Shown in pieces: positions 36,603 to 44,990 of a DNA stretch of 45,468 nucleotides. The stretch lies in the NCBI GenBank assembly GCA_002482005.1, contig DLFD01000091.1:1-45468 (forward strand), in the 5' to 3' direction. This DNA comes from Lachnospiraceae bacterium UBA7729. Its GTDB lineage: Bacteria > Bacillota > Clostridia > Lachnospirales > Lachnospiraceae. The translations under genes were made by a program, and so were the position numbers. Every line of letters starts with the position of its first letter. The first letter of the stretch is position 1. Below the pieces are notes generated by a model. That model made no database searches. It saw only the letters and a program-made list of their open reading frames with translations, and was not told where the DNA came from.

Positions 36603-38039
36603 ATGAGCGAATATGACAGCTTTACCAGCCCTCTTTCCAAGCGTTATGCCAGCAAAGAGATGCAGTATCTGTTCTCCCAGGAAAAGAAGTTCCGTACCTG
36701 GAGAAAGCTCTGGGTCGCGCTTGCAGAGACAGAGAAGGAACTGGGGCTTGACATAACAGATGAGCAGATCGCTGAACTGAAGGCTCATCAGGATGATATC
36801 AACTATAAAGATGCCGAAGAGCGGGAGAAGGTTGTACGTCACGATGTCATGAGCCATGTATATGCATACGGCCTTCAGTGTCCGAAAGCGAAGGGCATCA
36901 TCCATCTCGGAGCAACCTCCTGCTATGTCGGAGACAATACCGATATCATCATCATGAAGGAAGCGCTTGATCTGGTACGCAGAAAACTGGTTGGAGTGAT
37001 CGACCTGCTCGCGAAGTTTGCGGATGAGTACAAGACCCTTCCGACTCTGGCATATACCCATTATCAGCCGGCCCAGCCAACTACGGTCGGAAAGAGAGCG
37101 ACGCTCTGGATCAATGAGTTCATGATGGATCTTGAGGACCTTGAATATGTCAGCTCAACCCTGAAGCTTCTCGGATGCAAGGGAACCACCGGAACCCAGG
37201 CATCCTTCAAGGAACTGTTTGGCGGCGATGATGAGAAGATCGATCAGATCGATCCTAAGATCGCGGAAAAGATGGGATTCTCCGCATGCTATCCAGTATC
37301 CGGCCAGACCTATTCCAGAAAGGTCGATACCAGAGTCATGAATGTTCTTGCCGGGATCGCGGAGAGCGCCCACAAGATGGCGACTGACATCCGGCTCCTG
37401 CAGCATGCCAAGGAAGTAGAGGAACCTTTTGAGAAGAGTCAGATCGGTTCTTCCGCCATGGCATACAAGAGAAACCCGATGCGTTCCGAGAGAATCTGCT
37501 CTCTTGCGCGCTATGTGATCTGCGATGCTCTGAATCCGGCGATCACCAGCTCCGTTCAGTGGTTTGAGAGAACTCTGGACGACTCGGCGAACAAGAGGAT
37601 CTCCATTGCGGAAGGTTTTCTTGCCGCTGATGGGATCCTGGATCTGTGCCTGAACGTGACTGACGGCATGAAAGTTTACCCGAAGGTCATCGAAAAGCAC
37701 CTGAGAGAGGAACTTCCTTTCATGGCCACTGAGAATATCATGATGGATGCAGTCAAGGCGGGAGGAGACCGTCAGGAAGCCCACGAGAGGATCCGCGAGC
37801 TGTCCATGCAGGCGGGCAGAAGGGTCAAGGAAGAAGGCAGGAGCAACAATCTTCTGGAACTCATAGCCTCAGATCCGATGTTCCATCTTGACGCGGAGGA
37901 ACTTGAGAAGTCCATGGACCCTTCCAAATATGTCGGAAGGGCTCCTCAGCAGGTTGAGAAATATCTGGCAGATGTAGTCCGTCCGACCCTTGCAAAGTAT
38001 CAGGGGGACGCAGTCGAGTCCGCAGATATCGAGGTGTAA
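36603..38039 (+). CDS. purB: Adenylosuccinate lyase
   Basis: The 478-aa protein is a fumarase/aspartase-superfamily lyase acting twice in purine synthesis (SAICAR to AICAR, adenylosuccinate to AMP). The superfamily signature is GSSAMAYKRNPMRSERI, and the substrate-binding THYQPAQPTTVGKR is present. The Ala in SSAMAYK, where many bacterial enzymes have Pro, resembles the animal-type branch. ATG 36603 is chosen because AAGGAG (36591-36596) precedes it; an in-frame reading further upstream overlaps purF and lacks homology. Confidence 0.97.
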   Translation: MSEYDSFTSPLSKRYASKEMQYLFSQEKKFRTWRKLWVALAETEKELGLDITDEQIAELKAHQDDINYKDAEEREKVVRHDVMSHVYAYGLQCPKAKGIIHLGATSCYVGDNTDIIIMKEALDLVRRKLVGVIDLLAKFADEYKTLPTLAYTHYQPAQPTTVGKRATLWINEFMMDLEDLEYVSSTLKLLGCKGTTGTQASFKELFGGDDEKIDQIDPKIAEKMGFSACYPVSGQTYSRKVDTRVMNVLAGIAESAHKMATDIRLLQHAKEVEEPFEKSQIGSSAMAYKRNPMRSERICSLARYVICDALNPAITSSVQWFERTLDDSANKRISIAEGFLAADGILDLCLNVTDGMKVYPKVIEKHLREELPFMATENIMMDAVKAGGDRQEAHERIRELSMQAGRRVKEEGRSNNLLELIASDPMFHLDAEELEKSMDPSKYVGRAPQQVEKYLADVVRPTLAKYQGDAVESADIEV

Positions 38040-38070
38040 TGATCACAGGATGATCAAGACGGCGGCGCGT

Positions 38071-38112
38071 ATGTACATCATTCGTCCGGCTGAGGAAAGT
38101 CCGGACGTACAT
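38071..38112 (+). other. Hairpin between purB and purA with an RNase-P-like loop
   Basis: CGTCCGG (38083-38089) pairs with CCGGACG (38101-38107), and ATGTA (38071-38075) with TACAT (38108-38112) across a one-sided bulge. The loop and 3' arm read GAGGAAAGTCCGGAC (38092-38106), nearly the conserved region I string of RNase P RNA. There is no T tract. The 128-bp gap cannot hold a complete RNase P RNA. Confidence 0.45.
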
Positions 38113-38167
38113 CGTACCCCATTACCTATCGATTGGAATAGTGTGAAGCATACAGGAGGATTGAATC

Positions 38168-39460
38168 ATGGTACAGGCAGTTGTCGGAGCAAACTGGGGC
38201 GACGAAGGGAAAGGAAAGATCGTAGATGTCCTGGCGAATCAGGCTGATATCGTCGTACGCTATCAGGGCGGCGCCAATGCAGGACACACGATCGTGAACA
38301 AGTACGGAAAGTTCGCTCTTCATACTCTTCCGAGCGGTGTATGCCATCCTGAGATCACCAACGTTCTGGGCAATGGCGTTGCCCTGAACATCCCGCTGGT
38401 GATCAGGGAGATCAATGACATCACATCAAAAGGAGTACCGACTCCGAAACTTCTCATCTCCGACAGGGCACAGGTTGTCATGAGCTATCACATCCTGTTT
38501 GATCAGTGCGAGGAAGAGAGACTTGGAGGAAAGTCCTTCGGATCGACTAAGTCCGGCATTGCACCTTTCTTTTCAGACAAGTATGCGAAGATCGGATTCC
38601 AGGTCTGCGAGCTGTTTGATGACGACATTCTGAATGATCGCATCGAGCATATCCTTCCGATCAAGAACGCCCTTCTGACAGGCCTTTATCACAAGGACCC
38701 GCTGACCCATGAGGGACTGCTGAAGGAACTGCACGAGTACCGCGATATGGTAAAGCCTTATGCTGCTGATACAGCAACATTCCTTGAAAATGCGATCCGC
38801 GAAGGCAGGACCATCCTGCTGGAAGGTCAGCTTGGGACCATGAAGGACCCGGACCAGGGAATCTATCCGATGGTTACCTCTTCCCCGACCCTCGCAGGCT
38901 ACGGGGCGATCGGAGCAGGGATCGCACCTTACTCCATCGAGAAAGTCATCACGGTCACCAAGGCTTATTCCAGCGCTGTCGGAGCAGGAGAATTCGTCTC
39001 TGAGATCTTCGGCGATGAGGCGGAGGAGCTCAGAAGAAGAGGCGGCGACGGCGGAGAGTACGGCGCGACCACAGGAAGGCCGAGAAGAGTCGGCTGGTAT
39101 GACTGTGTTGCATCTAAGTATGGCTGCAGACTGCAGGGAGCTACCGATGTTGCATTTACCGTTCTGGACGATCTTGGATACCTGGATGAGATCCCGGTCT
39201 GTGTCGCCTACGATATCGACGGAAAGCAGACGACCGACTTCCCGACAACTCCGACGCTGAGGAAGGCAAAGCCGGTCTGGAAGAAGCTTCCGGGCTGGAA
39301 ATGTGATATCCGCGGGATCAGGAAGTACGAAGATCTTCCGGAGAATTGCAGAAAGTATGTCGAGTTTATCGAAGAACAGATCGGATATCCGATTACCATG
39401 GTCAGCAACGGTCCGAAGAGAGATGACATTATCTATCGTGAAAGTCCGCTGAAGAAGTAA
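38168..39460 (+). CDS. purA: Adenylosuccinate synthetase
   Basis: The 430-aa enzyme joins IMP and aspartate using GTP, the first committed step to AMP. The N-terminal phosphate loop GANWGDEGKGK carries the catalytic Asp, and GGANAGHTIV supplies the catalytic His. KSFGSTKSGI and the C-terminal GPKRDDII (base recognition) are intact. AGGAGG (about 38154-38159) precedes ATG 38168. It follows purB by 128 bp with a hairpin between; I see no convincing separate promoter, so it may be read from the purF promoter. Confidence 0.98.
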   Translation: MVQAVVGANWGDEGKGKIVDVLANQADIVVRYQGGANAGHTIVNKYGKFALHTLPSGVCHPEITNVLGNGVALNIPLVIREINDITSKGVPTPKLLISDRAQVVMSYHILFDQCEEERLGGKSFGSTKSGIAPFFSDKYAKIGFQVCELFDDDILNDRIEHILPIKNALLTGLYHKDPLTHEGLLKELHEYRDMVKPYAADTATFLENAIREGRTILLEGQLGTMKDPDQGIYPMVTSSPTLAGYGAIGAGIAPYSIEKVITVTKAYSSAVGAGEFVSEIFGDEAEELRRRGGDGGEYGATTGRPRRVGWYDCVASKYGCRLQGATDVAFTVLDDLGYLDEIPVCVAYDIDGKQTTDFPTTPTLRKAKPVWKKLPGWKCDIRGIRKYEDLPENCRKYVEFIEEQIGYPITMVSNGPKRDDIIYRESPLKK

Positions 39461-39493
39461 TCGTAAACCAGAAATCCTGAATCTGCTGCTACG

Positions 39494-39542
39494 CCCTGCG
39501 GCGCCTCTTCCGCTGATGTCACCGGAAGCGGCTGCTGCAGGG
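39494..39542. repeat. Inverted repeat after purA
   Basis: CCCTGC (39494-39499) pairs with GCAGGG (39537-39542) and CTTCCG (39507-39512) with CGGAAG (39523-39528), making a GC-rich hairpin 34 bp after the purA stop. No T tract follows, so it is only a possible terminator or mRNA-end structure. Confidence 0.5.
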
Positions 39543-39594
39543 CATCTGCAGTTTACCGGCTGCATTGCGGCGGCCGCCTGATTGGAGAGATTTT

Positions 39595-40719
39595 ATGAAG
39601 ATCGCTGCTTTTGCCGGCGTGGCGACACTGGTACAGCTTCTGCTGTTTCTGTGTACGGGGTCCGTCGTTATGAAACTGAGAGGGAGAAAAGCCTGGTCTG
39701 TGTCAGGTGCCTTGCTTCTCGGTTTTTTTATCTATTTTTCCATATTTGAGATCATCTGCCTGATCGCGGAAGTTACGCTGGCTCCGCTTGGAAGACTGGC
39801 CGTGATCATGCTTGTGATCGACGCCGCTGCCATCATAGCAGGCACCGTATACTGCGGAAGAGACTGGATCATGCGTCTTAAGACTCTGCCGGAGAGGCTG
39901 AAGGCGCACGGGATTCTGATCTTTTTCGCCATCCTGGCAGTTCTGGCAGTCTGTTTCTTTGCACTGATCTATACAGATGGATCTGCAGATGCTGATTATT
40001 ATATCGGGATGGCGTCCACCGCTCTGTTCACGGATTCGATCGGACGGTACGAACCGACCAACGGACTCCTCATGACTGCAATCAATCCCCGCTATGCCTA
40101 TGCGCTGTATCCATACCACAATGCCGTCATGTCAGATCTTTTCCACATCCCGGTTATCGTTCAGGCAAGAACGGTGATGAACGTCATCAATGCATTCATG
40201 TGCTGTATCGCTGTCTATCGTCTGGGGATCTGTCTCTTTGCCGGGAAGGCTGAGAACTGTGTCATGCCTGAAACTGGCCTTGATGCAGCCTCTGCATCTG
40301 CTGTTCGGAAGGCAGATCTGTTCACTTTGCTTGTCCTGGTCATTCATCTTTTCTCCTCGACGATCTATATGCCTGGGACCTTTCTGTTCTCAAGATCGTT
40401 CGAAGGAAAGAATCTGATCGCAAACCTTGTGCTTCCTTCGGTGATTGCGGCAGCCGTCTCCATATGGCGGGGGACAGCGGGCAGCAGGAGACACCTCTTT
40501 GCCGATCTGTTTCTCATGATCGCAGCAGGCGTATGCTTTTCGTCAAGTGTTGTGATACCAGCTGCTTTCCTGACGGCGGCGATCATTCCATATATCCTGA
40601 TCAGGAAAGACTTCCGGATGATCTTCGGCTATCTGTTCAGCATGGTCCCCGCTGTCGTCTGGATGACCCTGTATGTGCTTAACTCACATTACGTTTTTAT
40701 CATTCGGACGTATCGCTGA
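39595..40719 (+). CDS. N-terminal part of a large membrane protein, DUF6077-like
   Basis: The 374-residue reading has about eight or nine hydrophobic segments and the stretch YTDGSADADYYIGMASTALFTDSIG, which I associate with DUF6077-type membrane proteins of Lachnospiraceae (from memory). ATG 39595 has GGAGA a suitable distance upstream; a TTG at 39565 in the same frame does not. It ends at TGA 40717-40719. The next ORF is in the same frame after five codons and continues with more membrane segments, so these are probably two pieces of one gene broken by a nonsense change. Confidence 0.65.
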   Translation: MKIAAFAGVATLVQLLLFLCTGSVVMKLRGRKAWSVSGALLLGFFIYFSIFEIICLIAEVTLAPLGRLAVIMLVIDAAAIIAGTVYCGRDWIMRLKTLPERLKAHGILIFFAILAVLAVCFFALIYTDGSADADYYIGMASTALFTDSIGRYEPTNGLLMTAINPRYAYALYPYHNAVMSDLFHIPVIVQARTVMNVINAFMCCIAVYRLGICLFAGKAENCVMPETGLDAASASAVRKADLFTLLVLVIHLFSSTIYMPGTFLFSRSFEGKNLIANLVLPSVIAAAVSIWRGTAGSRRHLFADLFLMIAAGVCFSSSVVIPAAFLTAAIIPYILIRKDFRMIFGYLFSMVPAVVWMTLYVLNSHYVFIIRTYR

Positions 40720-40734
40720 TCCCGGAGGTGTCTC

Positions 40735-41718
40735 ATGGAAGGTGTAACAATCTCAAAATACGGACTTGCCTTTGTTCCGAAGGTCCTCGTGGGCTACTTC
40801 GGACAGAGCTGGTTCATTCTCATCATCTTTATTGCCGGAATGATCGCAGGGACTTATGTCATTCTGAGGGAGCGGACGGATCCTTCCGGAAAGCAGGCGG
40901 GCTTTCAGAGCGGCGGCGTGACGAAGATGAACTGGGCAGTTCTGATCGTGTTTCTCCTGACTCTGTATAACCCTTTTGTCGTGAAAGCCCTTGTACCCAG
41001 GCTTGGGATGACTCCGGTCTATTACAGAGCTTTCTGGGCCCTGCCTGTCGTAACCGGTGCCGCTTACTATCTCACATCTTTTGCTTTCAGAGTCAAAACA
41101 AAAGTGGCGGCAATCGTACTTTCAGCAGTCATCGCAGTCATGGCTGTTCTTATGCCTGTGAACCCCGGGATCCGATACCATCTGCGCATGCCGGATAATA
41201 TCTACAAGGTAAGCGGATCGGTGCCTGTGATCTGTGATGCGATCCACAGGGATTTTGAACAGACGGACCAGTATCAGGAAAAGCTCAGCGCCGCGGAAGG
41301 AGCGGACCGGATGACCAAGAAGGGGGCACGTAAATTCGTGCGTACTCTTCCGAGATGTGTGTTTCCTTATGAACTTGAATTCCAGGTCCGTCCGTATGAC
41401 CCTTCCATAACTCTGGTATTCCGGCGTGACATGCGTCTTTCCTACGAAGGAAGCATGGCAACAGGTGTTGACTACTCGGAATGGAAGGCTTTCACTCCGA
41501 GAAAGATGATCCTGGATGCCATGTATGGCAGAGATCCATCCATCACACCGGATATGCTGAGAGAATCGCTGAAGAAAGCGAAGGCGAACTATCTGGTCGT
41601 CGAGAACCATCTTGACAACCGGGAGCTGCTGGAGAAAGCCGGATGCAGGCTGATCGGAGACGAAGCGGGCTATCATATCTATTCCTGGGGACTTACAAAG
41701 TCGGGAGAAGCCGGCTGA
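40735..41718 (+). CDS. C-terminal part of the same membrane protein
   Basis: The 327-aa reading begins with a short soluble stretch, has about four hydrophobic segments (to about residue 140) and ends in a soluble, likely extracytoplasmic domain of about 180 residues. It is in frame with the upstream ORF, separated only by TGA and five codons. GGAGG (about 40723-40727) and ATG 40735 would allow reinitiation, so a two-polypeptide arrangement is possible. On its own it has no recognisable family. Function unknown. Confidence 0.65.
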   Translation: MEGVTISKYGLAFVPKVLVGYFGQSWFILIIFIAGMIAGTYVILRERTDPSGKQAGFQSGGVTKMNWAVLIVFLLTLYNPFVVKALVPRLGMTPVYYRAFWALPVVTGAAYYLTSFAFRVKTKVAAIVLSAVIAVMAVLMPVNPGIRYHLRMPDNIYKVSGSVPVICDAIHRDFEQTDQYQEKLSAAEGADRMTKKGARKFVRTLPRCVFPYELEFQVRPYDPSITLVFRRDMRLSYEGSMATGVDYSEWKAFTPRKMILDAMYGRDPSITPDMLRESLKKAKANYLVVENHLDNRELLEKAGCRLIGDEAGYHIYSWGLTKSGEAG

Positions 41719-41749
41719 AGGAGATCCTGGAAGGGCTGAAAAACAGAAA

Positions 41750-41788
41750 GAAAGACGGGCTCTTACTTTTCGGGAGAGTCCGTCTTTC
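41750..41788. terminator. Bidirectional terminator between convergent genes
   Basis: A 14-bp stem with one G-T pair (41750-41763 with 41775-41788) and an 11-nt loop lies between the + strand membrane gene and the - strand small gene, overlapping the latter's stop. T-rich sequence follows on the - strand (CTGTTTTT); the + strand side is only moderately T-rich. Confidence 0.75.
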
Positions 41789-42035
41789 CTTCTGTCTTAT
41801 CGGTTTCTGTTTCCGCTTTCCTGTAGGCATCTTCCTGACTTCTGCCGGAAAAGATCCGGGCGGCCAGGCGGACCGCGTACAGAAGGACAGGCACGATGAC
41901 GGTGAGCACGATCGATGCCATCAGCCAGCCCTGAGTGTTCTCATTCCCGAAGATGGCAAGAAGCATCGTCGCCGCATACATGACAATGAGCAGGATCGCT
42001 CCGAGGAGTGCAAGAATCCGTTTCAGCTTTTTCAT
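41763..42035 (-). CDS. Small two-TM membrane protein
   Basis: The 90-aa protein has two hydrophobic segments (about 8-30 and 38-60) and a hydrophilic, charged C-terminal tail. A ribosome site GGAGG lies about 9 nt upstream of the ATG on the - strand, and a terminator closes the gene, so it is probably real. I do not recognise a family. It is convergent with the split membrane gene and divergent from the SEC-C gene. Confidence 0.7.
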   Translation of the reverse strand: MKKLKRILALLGAILLIVMYAATMLLAIFGNENTQGWLMASIVLTVIVPVLLYAVRLAARIFSGRSQEDAYRKAETETDKTEGKTDSPEK

Positions 42036-42129
42036 AGAAGGAATCCTCCGCCTTGGCTGACATCCGGTAACAAAGGAAGTTTAGCACATAAGGGGGAAAA
42101 AGCACAGACCTTCCGGAAGCAGCTTTTTC

Positions 42130-42158
42130 TTGAAAATGGGGCAGTGATACGTTATACT
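42130..42158 (+). promoter_or_regulatory. Sigma-A promoter of the SEC-C gene
   Basis: TTGAAA (42130-42135), a 17-bp spacer and TATACT (42153-42158) make one of the best promoters in the window. The predicted leader to ATG 42239 is about 75 nt. Confidence 0.75.
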
Positions 42159-42238
42159 GACCTCGTGTTTCCAGGAGAAGACTACACAGGCGGCATCCCG
42201 GATACAACGATCACTATCATGAAATGAGGTAAAAACAT

Positions 42239-42790
42239 ATGGCACTTTTGGATGACTGGAGAGCAGTCGCGTATAATACGCAGACGGACAAGAAAAAGCT
42301 TCAGCAGTTCTGGTCTGATTATTTTCTCAAGGAGAAGGCAATCTATGAAGAGCTTCTGAAGGCTCCGGATGATGTCGTGAAGGGTACCGTGAAGGAACTT
42401 GCTGATAAGTTCGGCGTAACGGTCCAGACTATGACGGGATTCCTCGATGGGATCAATGATTCTCTGAAGGTCAAAAACCCGATCGAGACTATGGAAGAGG
42501 ATACGGAAGTCAGCCTTGGATTCGACAAAGTGCTCCTTTATAAGAACATGGTCGATGCAAAGGCAGACTGGCTGTACGGTCTTGAAGAATGGAAGACCAT
42601 CTTCGATGAGGATACCAGGAAAAAACTTTATCTGGAAGCCAAGAAGATGAACACGATCGTCAAGCCGAAGAAGATCGGAAGGAACGACCCGTGCCCATGC
42701 GGAAGCGGCAAGAAATATAAGTTCTGTCATGGAAGGACACCTGAGCTTCAGAAGGAGCTCGAAGAGATGCTCGCTGCAAAGGGCGAGTGA
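42239..42790 (+). CDS. SEC-C metal-binding motif protein
   Basis: The 183-aa protein has a helical N-terminal region of unknown fold and a C-terminal SEC-C motif. The zinc ligands are visible as Cys152, Cys154, Cys163 and His164 in NDPCPCGSGKKYKFCHG. In SecA this motif contacts SecB and ribosomes; stand-alone SEC-C proteins are widespread and mostly uncharacterised. It has its own promoter. The ribosome site is GAGGT about 10 nt upstream of ATG 42239. The YdcF-like gene follows after 3 bp. Confidence 0.85.
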   Translation: MALLDDWRAVAYNTQTDKKKLQQFWSDYFLKEKAIYEELLKAPDDVVKGTVKELADKFGVTVQTMTGFLDGINDSLKVKNPIETMEEDTEVSLGFDKVLLYKNMVDAKADWLYGLEEWKTIFDEDTRKKLYLEAKKMNTIVKPKKIGRNDPCPCGSGKKYKFCHGRTPELQKELEEMLAAKGE

Positions 42791-42793
42791 TCC

Positions 42794-43540
42794 ATGCGTT
42801 ATGTCTGGCTGACGGCGGGAATCCTGTGTCTTTCTTATTATGGGACTATTGCGTTCCACGCAGGACCTGATGCGGATTTTTCGTGGTTCTGGATCCTGCT
42901 GGGGGCTGCTTTTCTGCTGATATACGGCAGGAGTATGCTGGTAAGGACACACCCGGAGCTGTGTCCGGTCCTTTTTCACCGCATCTTTCTTTCGGTATTC
43001 TGTGCAGGCCTTCTGTTGATGGCGTCTTTCTGCATCCCAGTACTTTTGGGGATGGATCTTCCGATGCCGGAGAGGACGGACTATGTGGTCGTTCTGGGAG
43101 CCCAGGTGAAAAAGACAGAGCCTTCGAGGGCGCTGCTGAAAAGGCTGCAGAAGGCACTTGAGTGCGCGGAAAAGATGCCTGCCGCGAAGCTGATCCTTTC
43201 CGGCGGGAAGGGAGACGGCGAGGTGATCACGGAAGCAGAATGCATGAGACGCTATCTGACAGAGCACGGTGTAAGGGAGGAACGTCTGATTCTGGAGGAC
43301 AGGTCCACCACTACAAGGGAGAACCTGATCTTTTCTGACAGACTGACAGGCTGCAGCAAAAGCAGGTGCGGGATCCTTTCCAATGATTTTCACATCTGCC
43401 GTGCCCTCAGGATCGCGGCAAGACTCGGTTATACCGACGCTGTGGGAATCGATGCACCGGGAGATCCACTTATGGAGCTTCATTACATCATAAGGGAATC
43501 TGCGGCGCTTATCGCAGGAAAGATCAGGGGGATCCTGTAG
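42794..43540 (+). CDS. YdcF-like (DUF218) membrane-anchored protein
   Basis: The 248-aa protein has three hydrophobic segments in the first ~90 residues and then a DUF218/YdcF-type domain. Typical motifs are DYVVVLGAQV, LILSGGKGDGE, and EDRSTTTRENLIFS with ILSNDFHICRA. Family members include SanA and ElyC and are linked to envelope integrity and vancomycin tolerance in Gram-negatives. The active residues and substrate are unknown. The 3-bp gap to the SEC-C stop and weak ribosome site suggest translational coupling. Confidence 0.85.
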   Translation: MRYVWLTAGILCLSYYGTIAFHAGPDADFSWFWILLGAAFLLIYGRSMLVRTHPELCPVLFHRIFLSVFCAGLLLMASFCIPVLLGMDLPMPERTDYVVVLGAQVKKTEPSRALLKRLQKALECAEKMPAAKLILSGGKGDGEVITEAECMRRYLTEHGVREERLILEDRSTTTRENLIFSDRLTGCSKSRCGILSNDFHICRALRIAARLGYTDAVGIDAPGDPLMELHYIIRESAALIAGKIRGIL

Positions 43541-43575
43541 CATTGTGAGATCGGAACAGTAAGGAGAGCGAGATC

Positions 43576-43785
43576 ATGACAAAGCTTGAGAGAAGGGCAG
43601 CCCTTGCAGTCCTGGGCATGACTGCCGGGGTGATCGCTGCAGGCGTAAGGCTTGCCGGAAAAAGGGCGAGGTATCTGGCGGAGAAGGCGGCAGCCGCATT
43701 TCAGGATGATGACCTCACTGATGAAGGGGATGCAGATCCGGGACCTGAAGGGGATAGCCGGAAAATTTCTGGGCAGCACTCTTGA
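43576..43785 (+). CDS. Small hypothetical protein with one hydrophobic segment
   Basis: The 69-aa reading has one short hydrophobic stretch (about 8-25, alanine-rich) and an acidic C-terminal tail. AAGGAG (about 43561-43566) lies well placed before ATG 43576, and the gene continues the direction of the YdcF-like gene after 35 bp. Its end overlaps the infC promoter -35. No family is recognised. Confidence 0.5.
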   Translation: MTKLERRAALAVLGMTAGVIAAGVRLAGKRARYLAEKAAAAFQDDDLTDEGDADPGPEGDSRKISGQHS

Positions 43786-43810
43786 CAGAACCATCCTGGG
43801 ATGTTAGAGT
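43782..43810 (+). promoter_or_regulatory. Promoter of the infC-rpmI-rplT operon
   Basis: A perfect -35 TTGACA (43782-43787), a 17-bp spacer and the extended -10 TGTTAGAGT (hexamer 43805-43810) fit a strong sigma-A promoter. Transcription would start near 43817. Confidence 0.75.
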
Positions 43811-43816
43811 ACTATT

Positions 43817-44010
43817 GTTTTGTGACAGGAAAGCAGAGATTATCTCTCACCCGGCCGATTTGTTCGCGCCGTGGTTCATAAGTCTTTGATCCGGGAACAG
43901 ATTTTTGTTCCGGGTGACTGTGAGCTGCGAGCGGATAACCTGGTTATCCGCTTTTCTGTTGTATGGAATCATATCTGAGTCGTTTACAGAGATAAAGGAG
44001 GGAAAAAGCC
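43817..44010 (+). promoter_or_regulatory. Leader RNA of the infC operon, candidate L20 attenuator
   Basis: The ~190-nt untranslated leader holds a hairpin at about 43891-43914 and an intrinsic terminator at 43931-43956 (9-bp perfect stem, 3-nt loop, TTTT). A terminator inside the leader means genes downstream are expressed only by readthrough. In Bacillus subtilis this operon is controlled by L20-dependent attenuation, so the same is likely here. I could not fold the L20-binding site by eye. Confidence 0.65.
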
Positions 44011-44520
44011 ATTAGCGATTTACAGATTAACGAACAGATCCGTGACAGGGAAGTTCGTCTTGTTGGCGAAAACGGTGAACAGCTTGGCCTTATGAGCGCG
44101 CGGGAAGCGCAGGAGAAGGCAAGGGAAGCAGGCCTGGATCTTGTTAAGATCGCTCCGCGTGCAGTTCCGCCGGTGTGCAAGATCATCGATTATGGAAAGT
44201 ACCGCTACGAGCAGGTCCGCAGACAGAAGGAAGCCAGAAAGAAACAGAAGATCGTTGAGATCAAAGAGGTCCGCCTCTCGCCGAATATCGATGTAAACGA
44301 CATGAACACGAAGATGACTTCCGCAAGAAAGTTCTTCGAAAAGGGGAACAAGGTGAAGGTCACTCTGAGGTTCAGAGGACGAGAGATGGCCCATATGCAG
44401 GCCAGCAGACACATTCTTGAGGATTTCGCGAAAGCATGTGAGGACGTCGCTTCAGTCGACAAGCCGATCAAGCAGGAGGGAAGATCTCTCACGATGATCC
44501 TGTCTGCGAAGAAGAACTGA
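44011..44520 (+). CDS. infC: Translation initiation factor IF-3
   Basis: The 169-aa factor binds the 30S subunit and checks start-codon pairing. The start is ATT, the rare codon typical of infC that allows IF-3 to limit its own synthesis. It is supported by the strong ribosome site AAAGGAGGG and by the family N-terminus xSDLQINEQIRDREVRLVG. A later in-frame ATG (44092) would cut off 27 conserved residues. The N-domain, the Lys/Arg-rich linker (RYEQVRRQKEARKKQK) and the C-domain are all present. rpmI follows after 20 bp. Confidence 0.96.
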   Translation: MSDLQINEQIRDREVRLVGENGEQLGLMSAREAQEKAREAGLDLVKIAPRAVPPVCKIIDYGKYRYEQVRRQKEARKKQKIVEIKEVRLSPNIDVNDMNTKMTSARKFFEKGNKVKVTLRFRGREMAHMQASRHILEDFAKACEDVASVDKPIKQEGRSLTMILSAKKN

Positions 44521-44540
44521 CCAAAAGGAGGAAACGAATT

Positions 44541-44738
44541 ATGCCAAAGATGAAGACAAGCAGAGCTGCTGCCAAGCGTTTCACAAAGACCGGGACAGGA
44601 AAGCTCAGAAGAAATAAGGCGTACAAGAGCCATATCCTTACAAAGAAGACAACCAAGAGGAAGAGAAATCTTCGTCAGTCTACCATCACGGATAAGACAA
44701 ATGCACCGAACATGAAGAAGATCCTTCCGTACTTATAA
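44541..44738 (+). CDS. rpmI: 50S ribosomal protein L35
   Basis: The 65-aa, highly basic protein matches L35 from the first residues (PKMKTSRAAAKRF) to the end (MKKILPY). AAGGAGG lies before ATG 44541. It is part of the infC-rpmI-rplT operon. The usual short gap to rplT is here 273 bp because of the hairpin element at 44787-44990. Confidence 0.97.
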   Translation: MPKMKTSRAAAKRFTKTGTGKLRRNKAYKSHILTKKTTKRKRNLRQSTITDKTNAPNMKKILPYL

Positions 44739-44786
44739 TTGTCCTCCTCTGAGAGAACTGATTAGAGTATGGTGTCTGAATAATAT

Positions 44787-44990
44787 GACGCAAGTGCCAA
44801 AAGTCATTGGCCGTGTGCGCTTGCGCACATAAGGCCATATGACTTATTGGCACGCCTAACACTGAGCACGTAGGAATTTGCGTATGCAAATTCCGAGAGT
44901 GCGAAGTGTTAAGGATTGCGGGAGTTGCGAAGCAACGAAGCAATCCGTGCGTCAAAGCGTGTGACAAAAGGGACTTTTGGCACACGGATC
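44787..44990. mobile_element. Candidate palindromic (MITE-like) element or structured RNA
   Basis: The ends carry a perfect 12-bp inverted repeat, GTGCCAAAAGTC (44794-44805) and GACTTTTGGCAC (44972-44983). The element is flanked by a 7-bp direct repeat ATAATAT (44780-44786, 44991-44997). Four hairpins fill it: 44794-44853, 44855-44914, 44913-44946 and 44958-44986. No ORF is present. Removing it would leave a normal spacer with AGGAGG before rplT. Inside the mRNA it would be strongly folded, so it could also affect rplT expression. The mobile origin is an inference. Confidence 0.55.

Noticed and set aside
38040..38167. Complete RNase P RNA gene
   Set aside because: Only the region I string is present. 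The gap is about 130 bp, far shorter than an rnpB gene, and the distal conserved regions are missing.
44787..44990. Intact insertion sequence
   Set aside because: There is no transposase reading frame in either direction; at most it is a non-autonomous element.
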